From assembly GCF_009734385.1 (NCBI RefSeq), contig NZ_CP046452.1:1426001-1490000 (forward strand): DNA of 64,000 nucleotides, in the 5' to 3' direction. A model generated the notes under the pieces. That model did not search any database, was not told where the DNA came from, and saw only the letters and a list, made by a program, of their open reading frames with translations. The DNA is from Corynebacterium kalinowskii. GTDB lineage: Bacteria; Actinomycetota; Actinomycetes; Mycobacteriales; Mycobacteriaceae. Of this stretch, positions 8,791 to 16,353 are shown piece by piece (the first letter of the stretch is position 1; each line of letters begins with the position of its first letter). A program made the translations under genes and the position numbers.

Positions 8791-9618
8791 TTATTCGCCG
8801 CGAAGCTCACGCATCTTCTGAGCGACGGCATCGTCAGTAGCTGTGGCACCGCCTGCTGCATCTTCAATAGACTTCTGAGCGGCGCCACCTGGCAGCTCAC
8901 CCTTCATCTGAGCGCGAATCTGCTCCAGTCGGGAGTGACCAGCCATCTGGACGCCAGCTTGTTCGACCTCAGCCATGCGACCTTCGACGGAGTTCTGAGC
9001 GAGCTCGGCCTGGCCAAGAGCATTAGCGTAACGACGCTCGATCTTCTCGCGAACCTGGTCAAGGTTTGGCGTGTTGCCGGAAGCGGTCAAGGAGTTCATC
9101 GACTTGATGGACTCGGAGACCTTCTCCTGCATCTTGGCCTGCTCCAGCTGGGACAGCAGCTTGGTGCGCTCAGCAACCTTCTGCTGCAGCTGCATGGAGT
9201 TGCGCTCAACAGCTTGCTTGGCCTGAGCGGCCTGCTGGAGTGCCTGATCGTGCAGCTGCTTGGTGTCTTCCACGGACTGCTCCGCGGTGACCAGCTGTGC
9301 GGCAAATGCCTCAGCTGCGTTCTCGTACTCGGTAGCCTTGGCGATGTCGCCGGCTGCGCGAGCGTTATCGGCTAGCTGAAGAGCCTGTCGGGTGTTGCCC
9401 TGGAGCTTCTCGATGTCAGCCAGGCGACGATTGAGCTGCATTTCCAGCTGGCGCTGGTTGCCGATCACTGCGGCTGCCTGCTGAGAAAGCTCCTGGTGCT
9501 GACGCTGTGCATCCTCAATTGCCTGCTGAATCTGGACCTTTGGATCTGCGTTCTCCTCGATTTTGGAGTCGAACAGCGCCATCAAGTACTTCCATGCCTT
9601 GACGAATGGGTTAGCCAT
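8791..9618 (-). CDS. pspA: PspA/IM30 family phage-shock protein
   Basis: Peripheral membrane protein of the PspA/IM30 (ESCRT-III-like) family that supports envelope integrity under stress. It is 275 aa, starting [29 protein letters not shown], with the amphipathic N-terminal helix expected for membrane binding. The rest is nearly continuous coiled coil rich in Gln, Ala and Glu. ATG 9618 has the SD GGAAGG 9 nt upstream and fits the family start better than the upstream in-frame ATG. It follows clgR on the same strand; in M. tuberculosis ClgR directly activates a clgR-pspA operon, so the same regulation is plausible. Confidence 0.88.
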   Translation of the reverse strand: MANPFVKAWKYLMALFDSKIEENADPKVQIQQAIEDAQRQHQELSQQAAAVIGNQRQLEMQLNRRLADIEKLQGNTRQALQLADNARAAGDIAKATEYENAAEAFAAQLVTAEQSVEDTKQLHDQALQQAAQAKQAVERNSMQLQQKVAERTKLLSQLEQAKMQEKVSESIKSMNSLTASGNTPNLDQVREKIERRYANALGQAELAQNSVEGRMAEVEQAGVQMAGHSRLEQIRAQMKGELPGGAAQKSIEDAAGGATATDDAVAQKMRELRGE

Positions 9619-9689
9619 GTAATTTAACCTTCCAGAATGCAAAAATTCTTAACGCTCCAAGTGTACCTAGGAAACGAAAACGTGCAGGT

Positions 9690-9992
9690 CTAAATCCGCG
9701 CAAACTCGGAATCAGCGGAACGAATCGCCATTGAGCCTGCAGCTTCAATGAGGACATCGGCCACGCTGACGCCGAGCGCATGGCATACCGAAGCAAGCAA
9801 TTCCGAGGAGACTTCCTTGCGGCCGCGTTCTAGTTCTGACAGATAGCCCGGTGACACGCTCGACATTTCAGCGAGTTCGCGCAGCGTAATGCTGCGGTCA
9901 GCGCGAAATGCGCGGAGAGCCGCGCCAAGGGCCTCACGAAGCAATGGCTCTGCCACTGGCTTCTCTAGCAATGCTGTATTTGTAACCATCAT
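9690..9992 (-). CDS. clgR: Transcriptional regulator ClgR
   Basis: XRE-family activator of protease (clp) and stress genes in Actinobacteria. The protein is 100 aa, with a single helix-turn-helix in ITLRELAEMSSVSPGYLSEL followed by ERGRKEVSSELLASVCHALG. This is the conserved ClgR DNA-binding region. The C-terminal tail is short (SADSEFARI). It lies between pncC (25 nt gap) and pspA, the usual pgsA-pncC-clgR context. No match to the ClgR-box spacing was found in its own upstream region. Confidence 0.9.
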   Translation of the reverse strand: MMVTNTALLEKPVAEPLLREALGAALRAFRADRSITLRELAEMSSVSPGYLSELERGRKEVSSELLASVCHALGVSVADVLIEAAGSMAIRSADSEFARI

Positions 9993-10017
9993 TTAGTACA
10001 ACGCGTTGGCGCGCTGT

Positions 10018-10536
10018 TTAGTTCCCGTTCAAGTGTGATTCAAAAAAGTCCAAGGCGAACAGGGCTGCGCGCTGCCTGATCTCATTACGAGAACCGTCAA
10101 GTACTTCCTCAGGCTCGGTAGCGTCAGTGCGCAGGGCCCAGCGGGTTTGCCCTTCCGGCAGCACCCGGGTGCTCACAACTCCCTCCGGACCCGCAAGTGC
10201 GAGCCACACGACACCAACCGGATTGCCTTCCTGCACCGTTGGACCGGCGACGCCGGTCAACGCCAAGGCATAGTCAACGCCAAGAGCCGAACGAGTGCCG
10301 GTCGCCATAGCCTCCGCGCATTCGGCGGAGACCATGCCGTGGGCGTCGATAAGCTCTGCAGGCACGCCGGCAAGTTGGGTCTTAAGCGCGGCAGAATAGG
10401 TCACCAGCCCGCCCTGGAAGACCGCACTCGCGCCTGGATAGGAAGCGATAGTGGCGGACAACAGTCCCGCAGTGAGAGATTCGCAGGTGGCGAGGGTCTG
10501 GCCTCGGGAGGAGAGAGTTTCAAGAAAACTAGGCAC
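10018..10536 (-). CDS. pncC: Nicotinamide-nucleotide amidase (CinA C-terminal domain protein)
   Basis: Hydrolyses NMN to NaMN and ammonia in pyridine nucleotide recycling. It is 172 aa, containing only the CinA C-terminal (PncC) domain, with no N-terminal MoeA-like part. The family motif TCESLTAGLLSATI is near the N-terminus, followed by FQGGLVTYSAALK and ALTGVAGPTVQEGNPVG. The start codon overlaps the end of pgsA by 8 nt, so the two are probably translationally coupled. The competence link in the CinA name is not implied. Confidence 0.88.
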   Translation of the reverse strand: MPSFLETLSSRGQTLATCESLTAGLLSATIASYPGASAVFQGGLVTYSAALKTQLAGVPAELIDAHGMVSAECAEAMATGTRSALGVDYALALTGVAGPTVQEGNPVGVVWLALAGPEGVVSTRVLPEGQTRWALRTDATEPEEVLDGSRNEIRQRAALFALDFFESHLNGN

Positions 10537-11092
10537 GGTTTTCCTTTCGAGAATCGAGGAGGTACTGCACGCCGGTAACCACAGTGATGATAACAGCGGC
10601 GTACATCACTACCTGCGCAAATAGAAACGCCCAATCCGGCAGAGGCATAAGGTACAGCGCCACCGCGACGGATTGCAAGGTGGTCTTGATCTTGCCGCCC
10701 TTGGACGCCGGAACCACCTTGCCCTGTCGCAGCTGAATCATGCGCCAGAAGGTTATGCCGAGCTCACGCACAACAATGACCACGGTCACCCACACGGGTA
10801 GCACTCCCACGATGTTGAGGCTGACAAACGCCGAGATCATCAGCGCCTTGTCGGCAATCGGGTCGGCGATTTTGCCAAAGTCGGTGATCAGATTGTGCTT
10901 GCGGGCGATATCGCCATCAAGCTTGTCCGTAAACATGAGCGCCACAAAACATGCGAAAGACCACCACATCCACGTGGTGTCTGTGTGGTCAGCTTTGAGC
11001 ACCAGCCACACAAAAAGTGGAACAGCAATGATGCGCAAGCTAGTGAGCACATTCGGCACGTTCCAATTTGAGGTCTTTTGTACGCCATTCAC
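10529..11092 (-). CDS. pgsA: CDP-alcohol phosphatidyltransferase, PgsA-type
   Basis: Integral membrane enzyme transferring phosphatidate from CDP-diacylglycerol to an alcohol, most likely glycerol 3-phosphate for phosphatidylglycerol synthesis. The catalytic CDP-alcohol motif (DG-x2-AR-x8-G-x3-D-x3-D) is complete in DGDIARKHNLITDFGKIADP. It is 187 aa with about five membrane helices. Actinobacteria carry several paralogues of this family, so the acceptor is inferred from the conserved pgsA-pncC-clgR gene order and family resemblance. Confidence 0.85.
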   Translation of the reverse strand: MNGVQKTSNWNVPNVLTSLRIIAVPLFVWLVLKADHTDTTWMWWSFACFVALMFTDKLDGDIARKHNLITDFGKIADPIADKALMISAFVSLNIVGVLPVWVTVVIVVRELGITFWRMIQLRQGKVVPASKGGKIKTTLQSVAVALYLMPLPDWAFLFAQVVMYAAVIITVVTGVQYLLDSRKENRA

Positions 11093-11139
11093 AAGGCACT
11101 ACCCTACCTGTTTCTCTGCGCCTACAAACGCTACGCCCC

Positions 11140-11145
11140 TAAACT
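11140..11145 (+). promoter_or_regulatory. -10 box of the YciI-like gene, probable leaderless start
   Basis: TAAACT lies 8 nt before ATG 11154 and there is no SD. Confidence 0.45.
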
Positions 11146-11153
11146 TGGAAGCC

Positions 11154-11444
11154 ATGAACTACTTTGCCGTTTCTTACAGCTACCCTGCCGATTCTGAAGC
11201 CATCGCCAGCATTCGTCCGATCCACCGAGAATTCCTCGGCACACTTAAGGATCGAGGCATCCTCGTCGGCTCCGGACCATTCCTCGACCAGGACGGTGGC
11301 GCGCTGATCGTCATTCGCTTGCCGGAAGGTGCAACCGTTGTGGAAGCTACCGAGCTGATGGACAAGGATCCATTCCACACCGAAAGTGCTTTAGATGGCC
11401 GGAGCATCCGCCCTTGGAACCCCGTCCTCAACGTTTTCAACTAG
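11154..11444 (+). CDS. YciI-like (YCII domain) protein
   Basis: Protein of 96 aa with a ferredoxin-like YCII domain: MNYFAVSYSY at the start, RPIHREFLGTLKDRGILVGSGPF in the middle and DPFHTESALDGRSIRPWNPVL at the end. The conserved His and Asp of the YCII putative active site are in DPFH. The precise function is unknown; relatives bind small molecules or act as dehydrochlorinase-like enzymes. The open frame extends far upstream, but that part lies antisense to pgsA; the real start is ATG 11154. It is monocistronic with its own promoter and terminator. Confidence 0.82.
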   Translation: MNYFAVSYSYPADSEAIASIRPIHREFLGTLKDRGILVGSGPFLDQDGGALIVIRLPEGATVVEATELMDKDPFHTESALDGRSIRPWNPVLNVFN

Positions 11445-11462
11445 CCCGCTTGAAAACGGAAT

Positions 11463-11503
11463 CAGCCCGCACTCCTGTTTTTCAATTACAGGCGTACGGG
11501 CTG
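11463..11503 (+). terminator. Rho-independent terminator of the YciI-like gene
   Basis: CAGCCCG...CCTGT pairs with ACAGG...CGGGCTG, followed by TTTTCTG. It lies between this gene and convergent terC. Confidence 0.8.
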
Positions 11504-11520
11504 TTTTCTGTGGAAAGGAC

Positions 11521-12570
11521 TTACAGGCTTGGGTCTTCGATGTTCTTCGCCGGGTTCCACTCCGGCATGACACCACCCTGTGCTTCGTCGCGCTTGCTCT
11601 TAATGAGGGAAGCAACAGTGGTGATGGCCAGCACGCCAACGATCACCAAGAGAGAGACCAAAGTCGGAATTTCGATGACATGCAGGTTCTCGCCACCGTT
11701 GATGAACGGCAGGTTGTTCTCGTGCAATGCGTGCAGGATGAGCTTGACGCCGATGAAGCCGAGGATCACGGCTAGGCCGTAAGGCAGGTACACGAGACGA
11801 TCGATGAGACCGTCCAGGAGGAAGTACATCTGACGCAAGCCAAGCAGTGCGAAGGCATTAGCAGTGAACACGATGTATGGCTCTTGGGTAATGCCGTAGA
11901 TGGCCGGGATCGAGTCCAGTGCGAACATCACGTCGATCATGCCGATAGCAACCAGGCACACGAACAGTGGGGTCAACGCACGCTTACCCATGTGCCGGAT
12001 CCACAGCTTGTCACCCTGATACGTCGGCGTGACGTGGATGACCTTGCGCAGCGTCCGAATGACCCACATGTCCGATGGGTCCTGCTCCGGCTGGTCAGAC
12101 ATCTCATCGATGATGAGCTTGACTGCGGTGTACAAGATGAACAGACCGAACAGGTAGAACACGTCGGTCCAGGCGTTGATCACTGCCGCGCCGAGGAGAA
12201 TGAATACCAGTCGGAACACCAGCGCCAAAACGATGCCGATGAGCAGTACCTTTTGCTGGTACATACGAGGGACCTTGAACGAGCCCATGATGAGGGCGAA
12301 CATGAAGAGGTTGTCCACTGAGAGCGCTAGCTCCGTGACATAACCCGTGAAAAACTCCATTCCATGCTGGTGCGGATCATTCGGCTCACCCCATGTGAGC
12401 CACAAGAACACGCCGAACGCTGTGGCAAGGGCCATGTAGAAGAGCATCCAGTATGCGGATTCCTTCATGGTTGGCTCATGCGGATTGCGCACGTGGGTAT
12501 AAAAATCGAATATAAACAGCCCCAAGATCACCAGTCCGGTGATGCTCCAGGTCAACATATTTACTTCCAC
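11521..12570 (-). CDS. TerC family membrane protein, probable Mn2+ exporter
   Basis: Multi-pass membrane protein of the TerC/Alx family, relatives of which export Mn2+ or protect exported metalloproteins. It is 349 aa with about nine helices. The family's conserved acidic motifs are ELALSVDNLFMFALIMGSF and DVMFALDSIPAIYGITQEPY. GTG 12570 is chosen because the SD GGAGGT stands 8 nt upstream; the open frame continues further but through the riboswitch. The yybP-ykoY riboswitch and SD-masking hairpin immediately upstream point to Mn2+-induced translation. Confidence 0.88.
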   Translation of the reverse strand: MEVNMLTWSITGLVILGLFIFDFYTHVRNPHEPTMKESAYWMLFYMALATAFGVFLWLTWGEPNDPHQHGMEFFTGYVTELALSVDNLFMFALIMGSFKVPRMYQQKVLLIGIVLALVFRLVFILLGAAVINAWTDVFYLFGLFILYTAVKLIIDEMSDQPEQDPSDMWVIRTLRKVIHVTPTYQGDKLWIRHMGKRALTPLFVCLVAIGMIDVMFALDSIPAIYGITQEPYIVFTANAFALLGLRQMYFLLDGLIDRLVYLPYGLAVILGFIGVKLILHALHENNLPFINGGENLHVIEIPTLVSLLVIVGVLAITTVASLIKSKRDEAQGGVMPEWNPAKNIEDPSL

Positions 12571-12577
12571 TACTAAA

Positions 12578-12618
12578 GACCTCCGGCCTAATCGGATCCA
12601 CGAAAATGACCGGAGGTC
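12578..12618 (-). promoter_or_regulatory. SD-sequestering stem downstream of the terC riboswitch
   Basis: GACCTCCGG (12618-12610 read on the minus strand) is perfectly complementary over 9 bp to CCGGAGGTC (12586-12578), which contains the terC SD. The first strand is also the 3' side of riboswitch P1, so the two pairings exclude each other. This predicts translational control. Confidence 0.7.
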
Positions 12619-12718
12619 TCCCCCGCCCTTGCTGAAACAAGGGCCGACATGACCGGGAACCCGTTTTGTTGGGTAGCCGTGTTGACGATCAATGCCGAAA
12701 AGTGGGGTACTCCCCTCC
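12612..12718 (-). ncRNA. yybP-ykoY (Mn2+) riboswitch aptamer upstream of terC
   Basis: Read on the minus strand, the aptamer opens with GGAGG-GGAGTA, the hallmark L1 sequence, and closes with GGGGGAGACCTCC. P1 forms between GGAGG (12718-12714) and CCTCC (12616-12612). The internal stem-loop GCCCTTG...CAAGGGC is also visible. TerC genes are frequent partners of this class, which senses Mn2+. The call is from motif recognition; a covariance-model search has not been run. Confidence 0.8.
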
Positions 12719-12726
12719 AAGACGAA

Positions 12727-12755
12727 ACACCACTCTAGCGGATCTAGAGTGGTGT
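12727..12755 (-). terminator. Rho-independent terminator of ftsK
   Basis: ACACCACTCTAG and CTAGAGTGGTGT form a perfect 12-bp stem with a 5-nt loop. On the minus strand it is followed by TTTCGTCTT. It lies 14 nt beyond the ftsK stop and directly before the terC aptamer. Confidence 0.85.
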
Positions 12756-12769
12756 GTCATAAAGCACGC

Positions 12770-15637
12770 CTAAAAGACGCCGCCTTGGGGATTCGCTTGG
12801 ACGATATTCACATCGTCGTCGCCTGCTTCTTCCCAACCATCTTCCTTTGGAGCGTCCGCAGGATCTGCGCCCTTGATCATCCACAAGATGGTGTCGAGTT
12901 CCTCTGGTTTCACCAGAACCTCTCGCGCCTTCGAGCCTTCAGATGGGCCAACCACTCCCCGGTTTTCCATCAAGTCCATAAGTCGGCCAGCCTTAGCAAA
13001 GCCGATTCGGAGCTTACGCTGCAACATCGACGTCGAACCGTGCTGGGAAGTGACCACGATTTCAACTGCTGCGAGTAGATCTTCGAGGTCGTTGCCGATC
13101 TCCTCGTCAATCTCCTTCTTTTCCGAAGCCTTTTCTTCTGTGACGCCTTCGGTGTAGTTCGGCTCCGCCTGATCCTTAGCTGCTTCGACCACAGCTTGCA
13201 CTTCTTCGTCGGTGACAAATGCGCCTTGCATACGGATCGGCTTGCCCGCGCCCTGCGGGATGAACAGGCCGTCGCCCATGCCAATGAGCTTCTCGGCGCC
13301 TCCCTGGTCCAGGATGACGCGGGAGTCGGTGAGGGAGGACGTCGCAAAGGCCAGACGCGATGGCACGTTGGTCTTAATCAGGCCGGTGACCACGTCAACA
13401 GACGGACGCTGAGTTGCCAGCACCAGGTGAATACCGGCAGCACGCGCCTTCTGGGTGATGCGCACGATGGACTCTTCGATTTCCTTCGGAGCGGTCATCA
13501 TGAGGTCTGCCAACTCGTCCACCACACACACGATGTACGGGTAAGGACGGTACTCGCGCTCCGAAGCAAGCGGAGCCGTAATCTCACCGGATTTCACCTT
13601 GCGGTTGTAGTCCTTGATGTGGCGCACACGCGTGGACTTCATGTCCATGTAGCGCTGCTCCATCTCCTCCACCAGCCACTGCAGCGCCGCGGCAGCCTTC
13701 TTCGGCTGAGTAATGATCGGCGTGATCAGGTGCGGGATACCTTCGTAAGGCGTGAGCTCCACCATCTTTGGATCCACCAGAATTAGGCGGACTTCGTCTG
13801 GGGTCGCACGGGTAAGAAGCGATACCAGCATCGAGTTGACGAATGCAGACTTACCGGAGCCGGTGGAACCAGCAACCAGCAGGTGCGGCATCTTCTGCAT
13901 GGAATGGGAGATGAAGTCGCCTTCAATGTCCTTGCCCAGTCCGATCAGCATTGGATCATGGTTGGATACCGTCTCCGGCGCATTGAGGACGTCGGCAAGG
14001 CGTACCATTTCACGATCGGCGTTTGGCACCTCGATGCCCACTGCCGACTTGCCCGGGATTGGTGCGAGCAGGCGAACATTGTCCGTTGCGACTGCGTAAG
14101 CGAGGTTGGACTGCAAGTTGGTGATCTTGGAAACCTTGACACCCGGCCCCAGCTCGACCTCGTAGCGGGTGACTGTCGGACCACGGGAGAATCCGGTCAC
14201 CACGGCGTCGATATTGAACTCCCGGAAGACATCAGTAATCGCCTCGATCATGCGATCATTCGTTGCGGTACGAGTCTTTGGAGGCTCACCGGGGATCAGC
14301 AGCTCGGTACTTGGCAGTTCGTAATTTCCCGCCACCTCGCGCGGCGCAGGCGGTGGTGTGTCCTTCTTCAGCTCGCTCTTCGGCGTGGAGGCTTTGACTG
14401 CAGCTGGATCAATGCCGGAACGGGCAATGATCGCGTCACGGATCGCCTCGCGGCTGGCTGCAACAGCGTCAGGCGCCTTATCGACGCCCACAGGTACGGC
14501 AGGCGCAGTAGGCAAAGCAACTGTAGGCTGCGCCGGCTGCTTGTCGGCTACAACTGCCGGGAACTCGTCGGTGTCTGGAGCTGCGACTGGTTCGTCGTAG
14601 AGATTCTCCGTGGCCTTTGGAATAGCGGCCTTACGTGGCTTCGGAGTTGGCTTCGCCCGAGTGAACAGAGAAGGTTGCGGGTCTTCGTCCTCCTCGTCTT
14701 CGCCCTCGTCGAGTGGATAGTTGTCTAGTGGGCGGGCAGACCTGACCGGTCGAGCGGCCCGGGGTGCCCGAGACAGCGATTCGATTTCGCGGTCTGCAGC
14801 TGCGTATGGGTCATCATCGTCCTCTTCGTCCATGTCAGCACCGTCACGGAAACCTACAGCACCAATGACATAGTCAACGAACTCTCGGACTGCCACGCCG
14901 GTGGCCTGGAGCGCTCCATAGACAATGACGAGCACAAGAATTGGAATCGCGAGGTAGGAGCTAAATCCAGCAGCAAGGGGCCCTCCGACGATGTAACCAA
15001 GTGCGCCACCGGCGGTCTTGCGAGCTGGCCAATCGGCAGGATTGCCCGCGAAGATGTGCACCAAACCGAGCATGCTGAGCACAATGAGGGCAGTTCCGAT
15101 TACCAATCCGGTTTGCCGATCAGCGCTCGGCTTCTTGCCCAGCATCAAGGCCATCGCCAGCACGAACAATGCGATGGGAAGAATTAACGCCCCAGCGCCA
15201 ACAGCAAGGTGGGCGATATCGGCGATTCCTTGACCGATCGGGCCAGCAACGTTGAACCACACCGTGCCACCAAGGACCAGCGCAAGGCCAATCAAGGTCA
15301 GGCCGATACCGTCTGCCTGTTCGTCGAGGTTCAGACCCCGGCCGGAGTTTTCCTCAGGCTGCAGCTCTTTTTCCTTCACATCCTTGTCCCCCAAGTCTTG
15401 TCGACCAATCTTGCGCGCTGCGCCACCGACCCCACGTGCGGTTGCCCCAAACATTGCACCAAGTCCTGAACCTACCGCACGAAAGGCGCTGCCGGTACGC
15501 TCATGAGAGGTTTCGGCAGCGCGGCTTGCGGAGCGAGAGTTCAGCGAAACAGACGATGTGCTGCGTCGTGAACTCGTCGTCGGCCCCGTTTTTCGACGGG
15601 TCCGATTCGAGGACTTTGGCTTTGCAGAGACTGACAT
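12770..15637 (-). CDS. ftsK: DNA translocase FtsK
   Basis: Septal DNA pump that clears chromosome ends during division. It is 955 aa. A basic N-terminus is followed by four membrane helices (residues about 110-260), an acidic/proline-rich linker, then the FtsK/SpoIIIE motor with Walker A GSTGSGKS and Walker B ILVDPKMVEL. The C-terminal winged-helix gamma domain starts STSMLQRKLRIGFAKAGRLM. ATG 15637 has a -10 hexamer TAAGGT 7 nt upstream and no clear SD, so it is probably leaderless. It sits upstream of the terC riboswitch, from which it is separated by a terminator. Confidence 0.95.
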   Translation of the reverse strand: MSVSAKPKSSNRTRRKTGPTTSSRRSTSSVSLNSRSASRAAETSHERTGSAFRAVGSGLGAMFGATARGVGGAARKIGRQDLGDKDVKEKELQPEENSGRGLNLDEQADGIGLTLIGLALVLGGTVWFNVAGPIGQGIADIAHLAVGAGALILPIALFVLAMALMLGKKPSADRQTGLVIGTALIVLSMLGLVHIFAGNPADWPARKTAGGALGYIVGGPLAAGFSSYLAIPILVLVIVYGALQATGVAVREFVDYVIGAVGFRDGADMDEEDDDDPYAAADREIESLSRAPRAARPVRSARPLDNYPLDEGEDEEDEDPQPSLFTRAKPTPKPRKAAIPKATENLYDEPVAAPDTDEFPAVVADKQPAQPTVALPTAPAVPVGVDKAPDAVAASREAIRDAIIARSGIDPAAVKASTPKSELKKDTPPPAPREVAGNYELPSTELLIPGEPPKTRTATNDRMIEAITDVFREFNIDAVVTGFSRGPTVTRYEVELGPGVKVSKITNLQSNLAYAVATDNVRLLAPIPGKSAVGIEVPNADREMVRLADVLNAPETVSNHDPMLIGLGKDIEGDFISHSMQKMPHLLVAGSTGSGKSAFVNSMLVSLLTRATPDEVRLILVDPKMVELTPYEGIPHLITPIITQPKKAAAALQWLVEEMEQRYMDMKSTRVRHIKDYNRKVKSGEITAPLASEREYRPYPYIVCVVDELADLMMTAPKEIEESIVRITQKARAAGIHLVLATQRPSVDVVTGLIKTNVPSRLAFATSSLTDSRVILDQGGAEKLIGMGDGLFIPQGAGKPIRMQGAFVTDEEVQAVVEAAKDQAEPNYTEGVTEEKASEKKEIDEEIGNDLEDLLAAVEIVVTSQHGSTSMLQRKLRIGFAKAGRLMDLMENRGVVGPSEGSKAREVLVKPEELDTILWMIKGADPADAPKEDGWEEAGDDDVNIVQANPQGGVF

Positions 15638-15644
15638 GCCCCAA

Positions 15645-15650
15645 ACCTTA
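15645..15650 (-). promoter_or_regulatory. -10 box of ftsK, probable leaderless start
   Basis: TAAGGT on the minus strand, 7 nt before ATG 15637. Confidence 0.4.
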
Positions 15651-15701
15651 GTCGCTCAAGGCACACTAGTCACACGCGCCACACCGGTTATGTTGGGAAA
15701 T

Positions 15702-16301
15702 TTACACCGAACGGCGTCGCACTAGCTCTTCATTACCAACAAAATCAAGCTTCAAAACTGGACGGCCGAACGTGTAGAGCAACAACTCGCCCACATCGCC
15801 ATGGATTTGCACGCGCTCAGCTGCATGACGGTCGCCAGCGTAAATAGGCAGTTGACCATGTGGCCACAGTTCTACCACGGCTGATGACTGCCCAAAGGCA
15901 GCGCTCGCGGTGCGGAGCGCAGCATAGAGTTCGGCAATCTCGGGCGTCGAGAAGCCGCGTGCTTCCATGCCCTGGGGACGGCGCACATCTTCGTGATGGA
16001 CAAAGTGCTCGGCGACGTTGACCTTTTTGTCGATGAGCTTCCACGCACCGCGCGGTCCCCTCCCCCACTCCTGGACCACATCCTCGAACGGGCGGCCGAG
16101 TTGGCTTGCCATGGCTCGATCAGTGATTCCGGACAGCGGTGGCACAAACATTCCCGCCGTGGCAAGCAGTTTGCGCTCGCGAATGAGCAGATGCGCCGCG
16201 AGGTGATGGGCGGTCCAGCCCTCACACAATGTCGGGGCATCGGGCCCCACGCTCAACAGGGACTGGACCAGTCGGGCTCGCTCAGCAATAGAAAAAGACA
16301 T
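15702..16301 (-). CDS. TIGR03085 family protein (DinB-like fold)
   Basis: Protein of 199 aa resembling the TIGR03085 / MDMPI-N group of DinB-fold proteins common in Actinobacteria. Visible features are ERARLVQSLLSVGPDAPTLCEGW at the N-terminus, then HHLAAHLLIRER and VAEHFVHHEDVRRPQG, which supply the histidines expected to bind a divalent metal. The function is unknown; some relatives use mycothiol as thiol cofactor. ATG 16301 is preferred to GTG 16319. No SD exists, because the upstream sequence is a terminator hairpin, but a -10 TACACT lies 7 nt upstream. Confidence 0.75.
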   Translation of the reverse strand: MSFSIAERARLVQSLLSVGPDAPTLCEGWTAHHLAAHLLIRERKLLATAGMFVPPLSGITDRAMASQLGRPFEDVVQEWGRGPRGAWKLIDKKVNVAEHFVHHEDVRRPQGMEARGFSTPEIAELYAALRTASAAFGQSSAVVELWPHGQLPIYAGDRHAAERVQIHGDVGELLLYTFGRPVLKLDFVGNEELVRRRSV

Positions 16302-16302
16302 A

Positions 16303-16335
16303 CGCCCGAGTGTAGGCACAACCTACTCTCGGGCG
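16303..16335 (-). terminator. Rho-independent terminator of rnj
   Basis: CGCCCGAGTGTAGG and CCTACTCTCGGGCG pair at 13 of 14 positions around loop CACAA. On the minus strand it is followed by TATGTCTTTTTC. It ends one base before the start codon of the next gene. Confidence 0.8.
16309..16314 (-). promoter_or_regulatory. -10 box of the TIGR03085-like gene, inside the rnj terminator
   Basis: TACACT on the minus strand, 7 nt before ATG 16301 and part of the 3' arm of the rnj terminator hairpin. Confidence 0.4.
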
Positions 16336-16353
16336 CATAGCTAACCGTTCGAA

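Noticed and set aside
9993..10017. Possible ClgR box in the clgR upstream region
   Set aside because: CGC and GCG are present in CGCGCCAACGCG, but the spacing is 4 or 6 nt, not the 5 nt expected.
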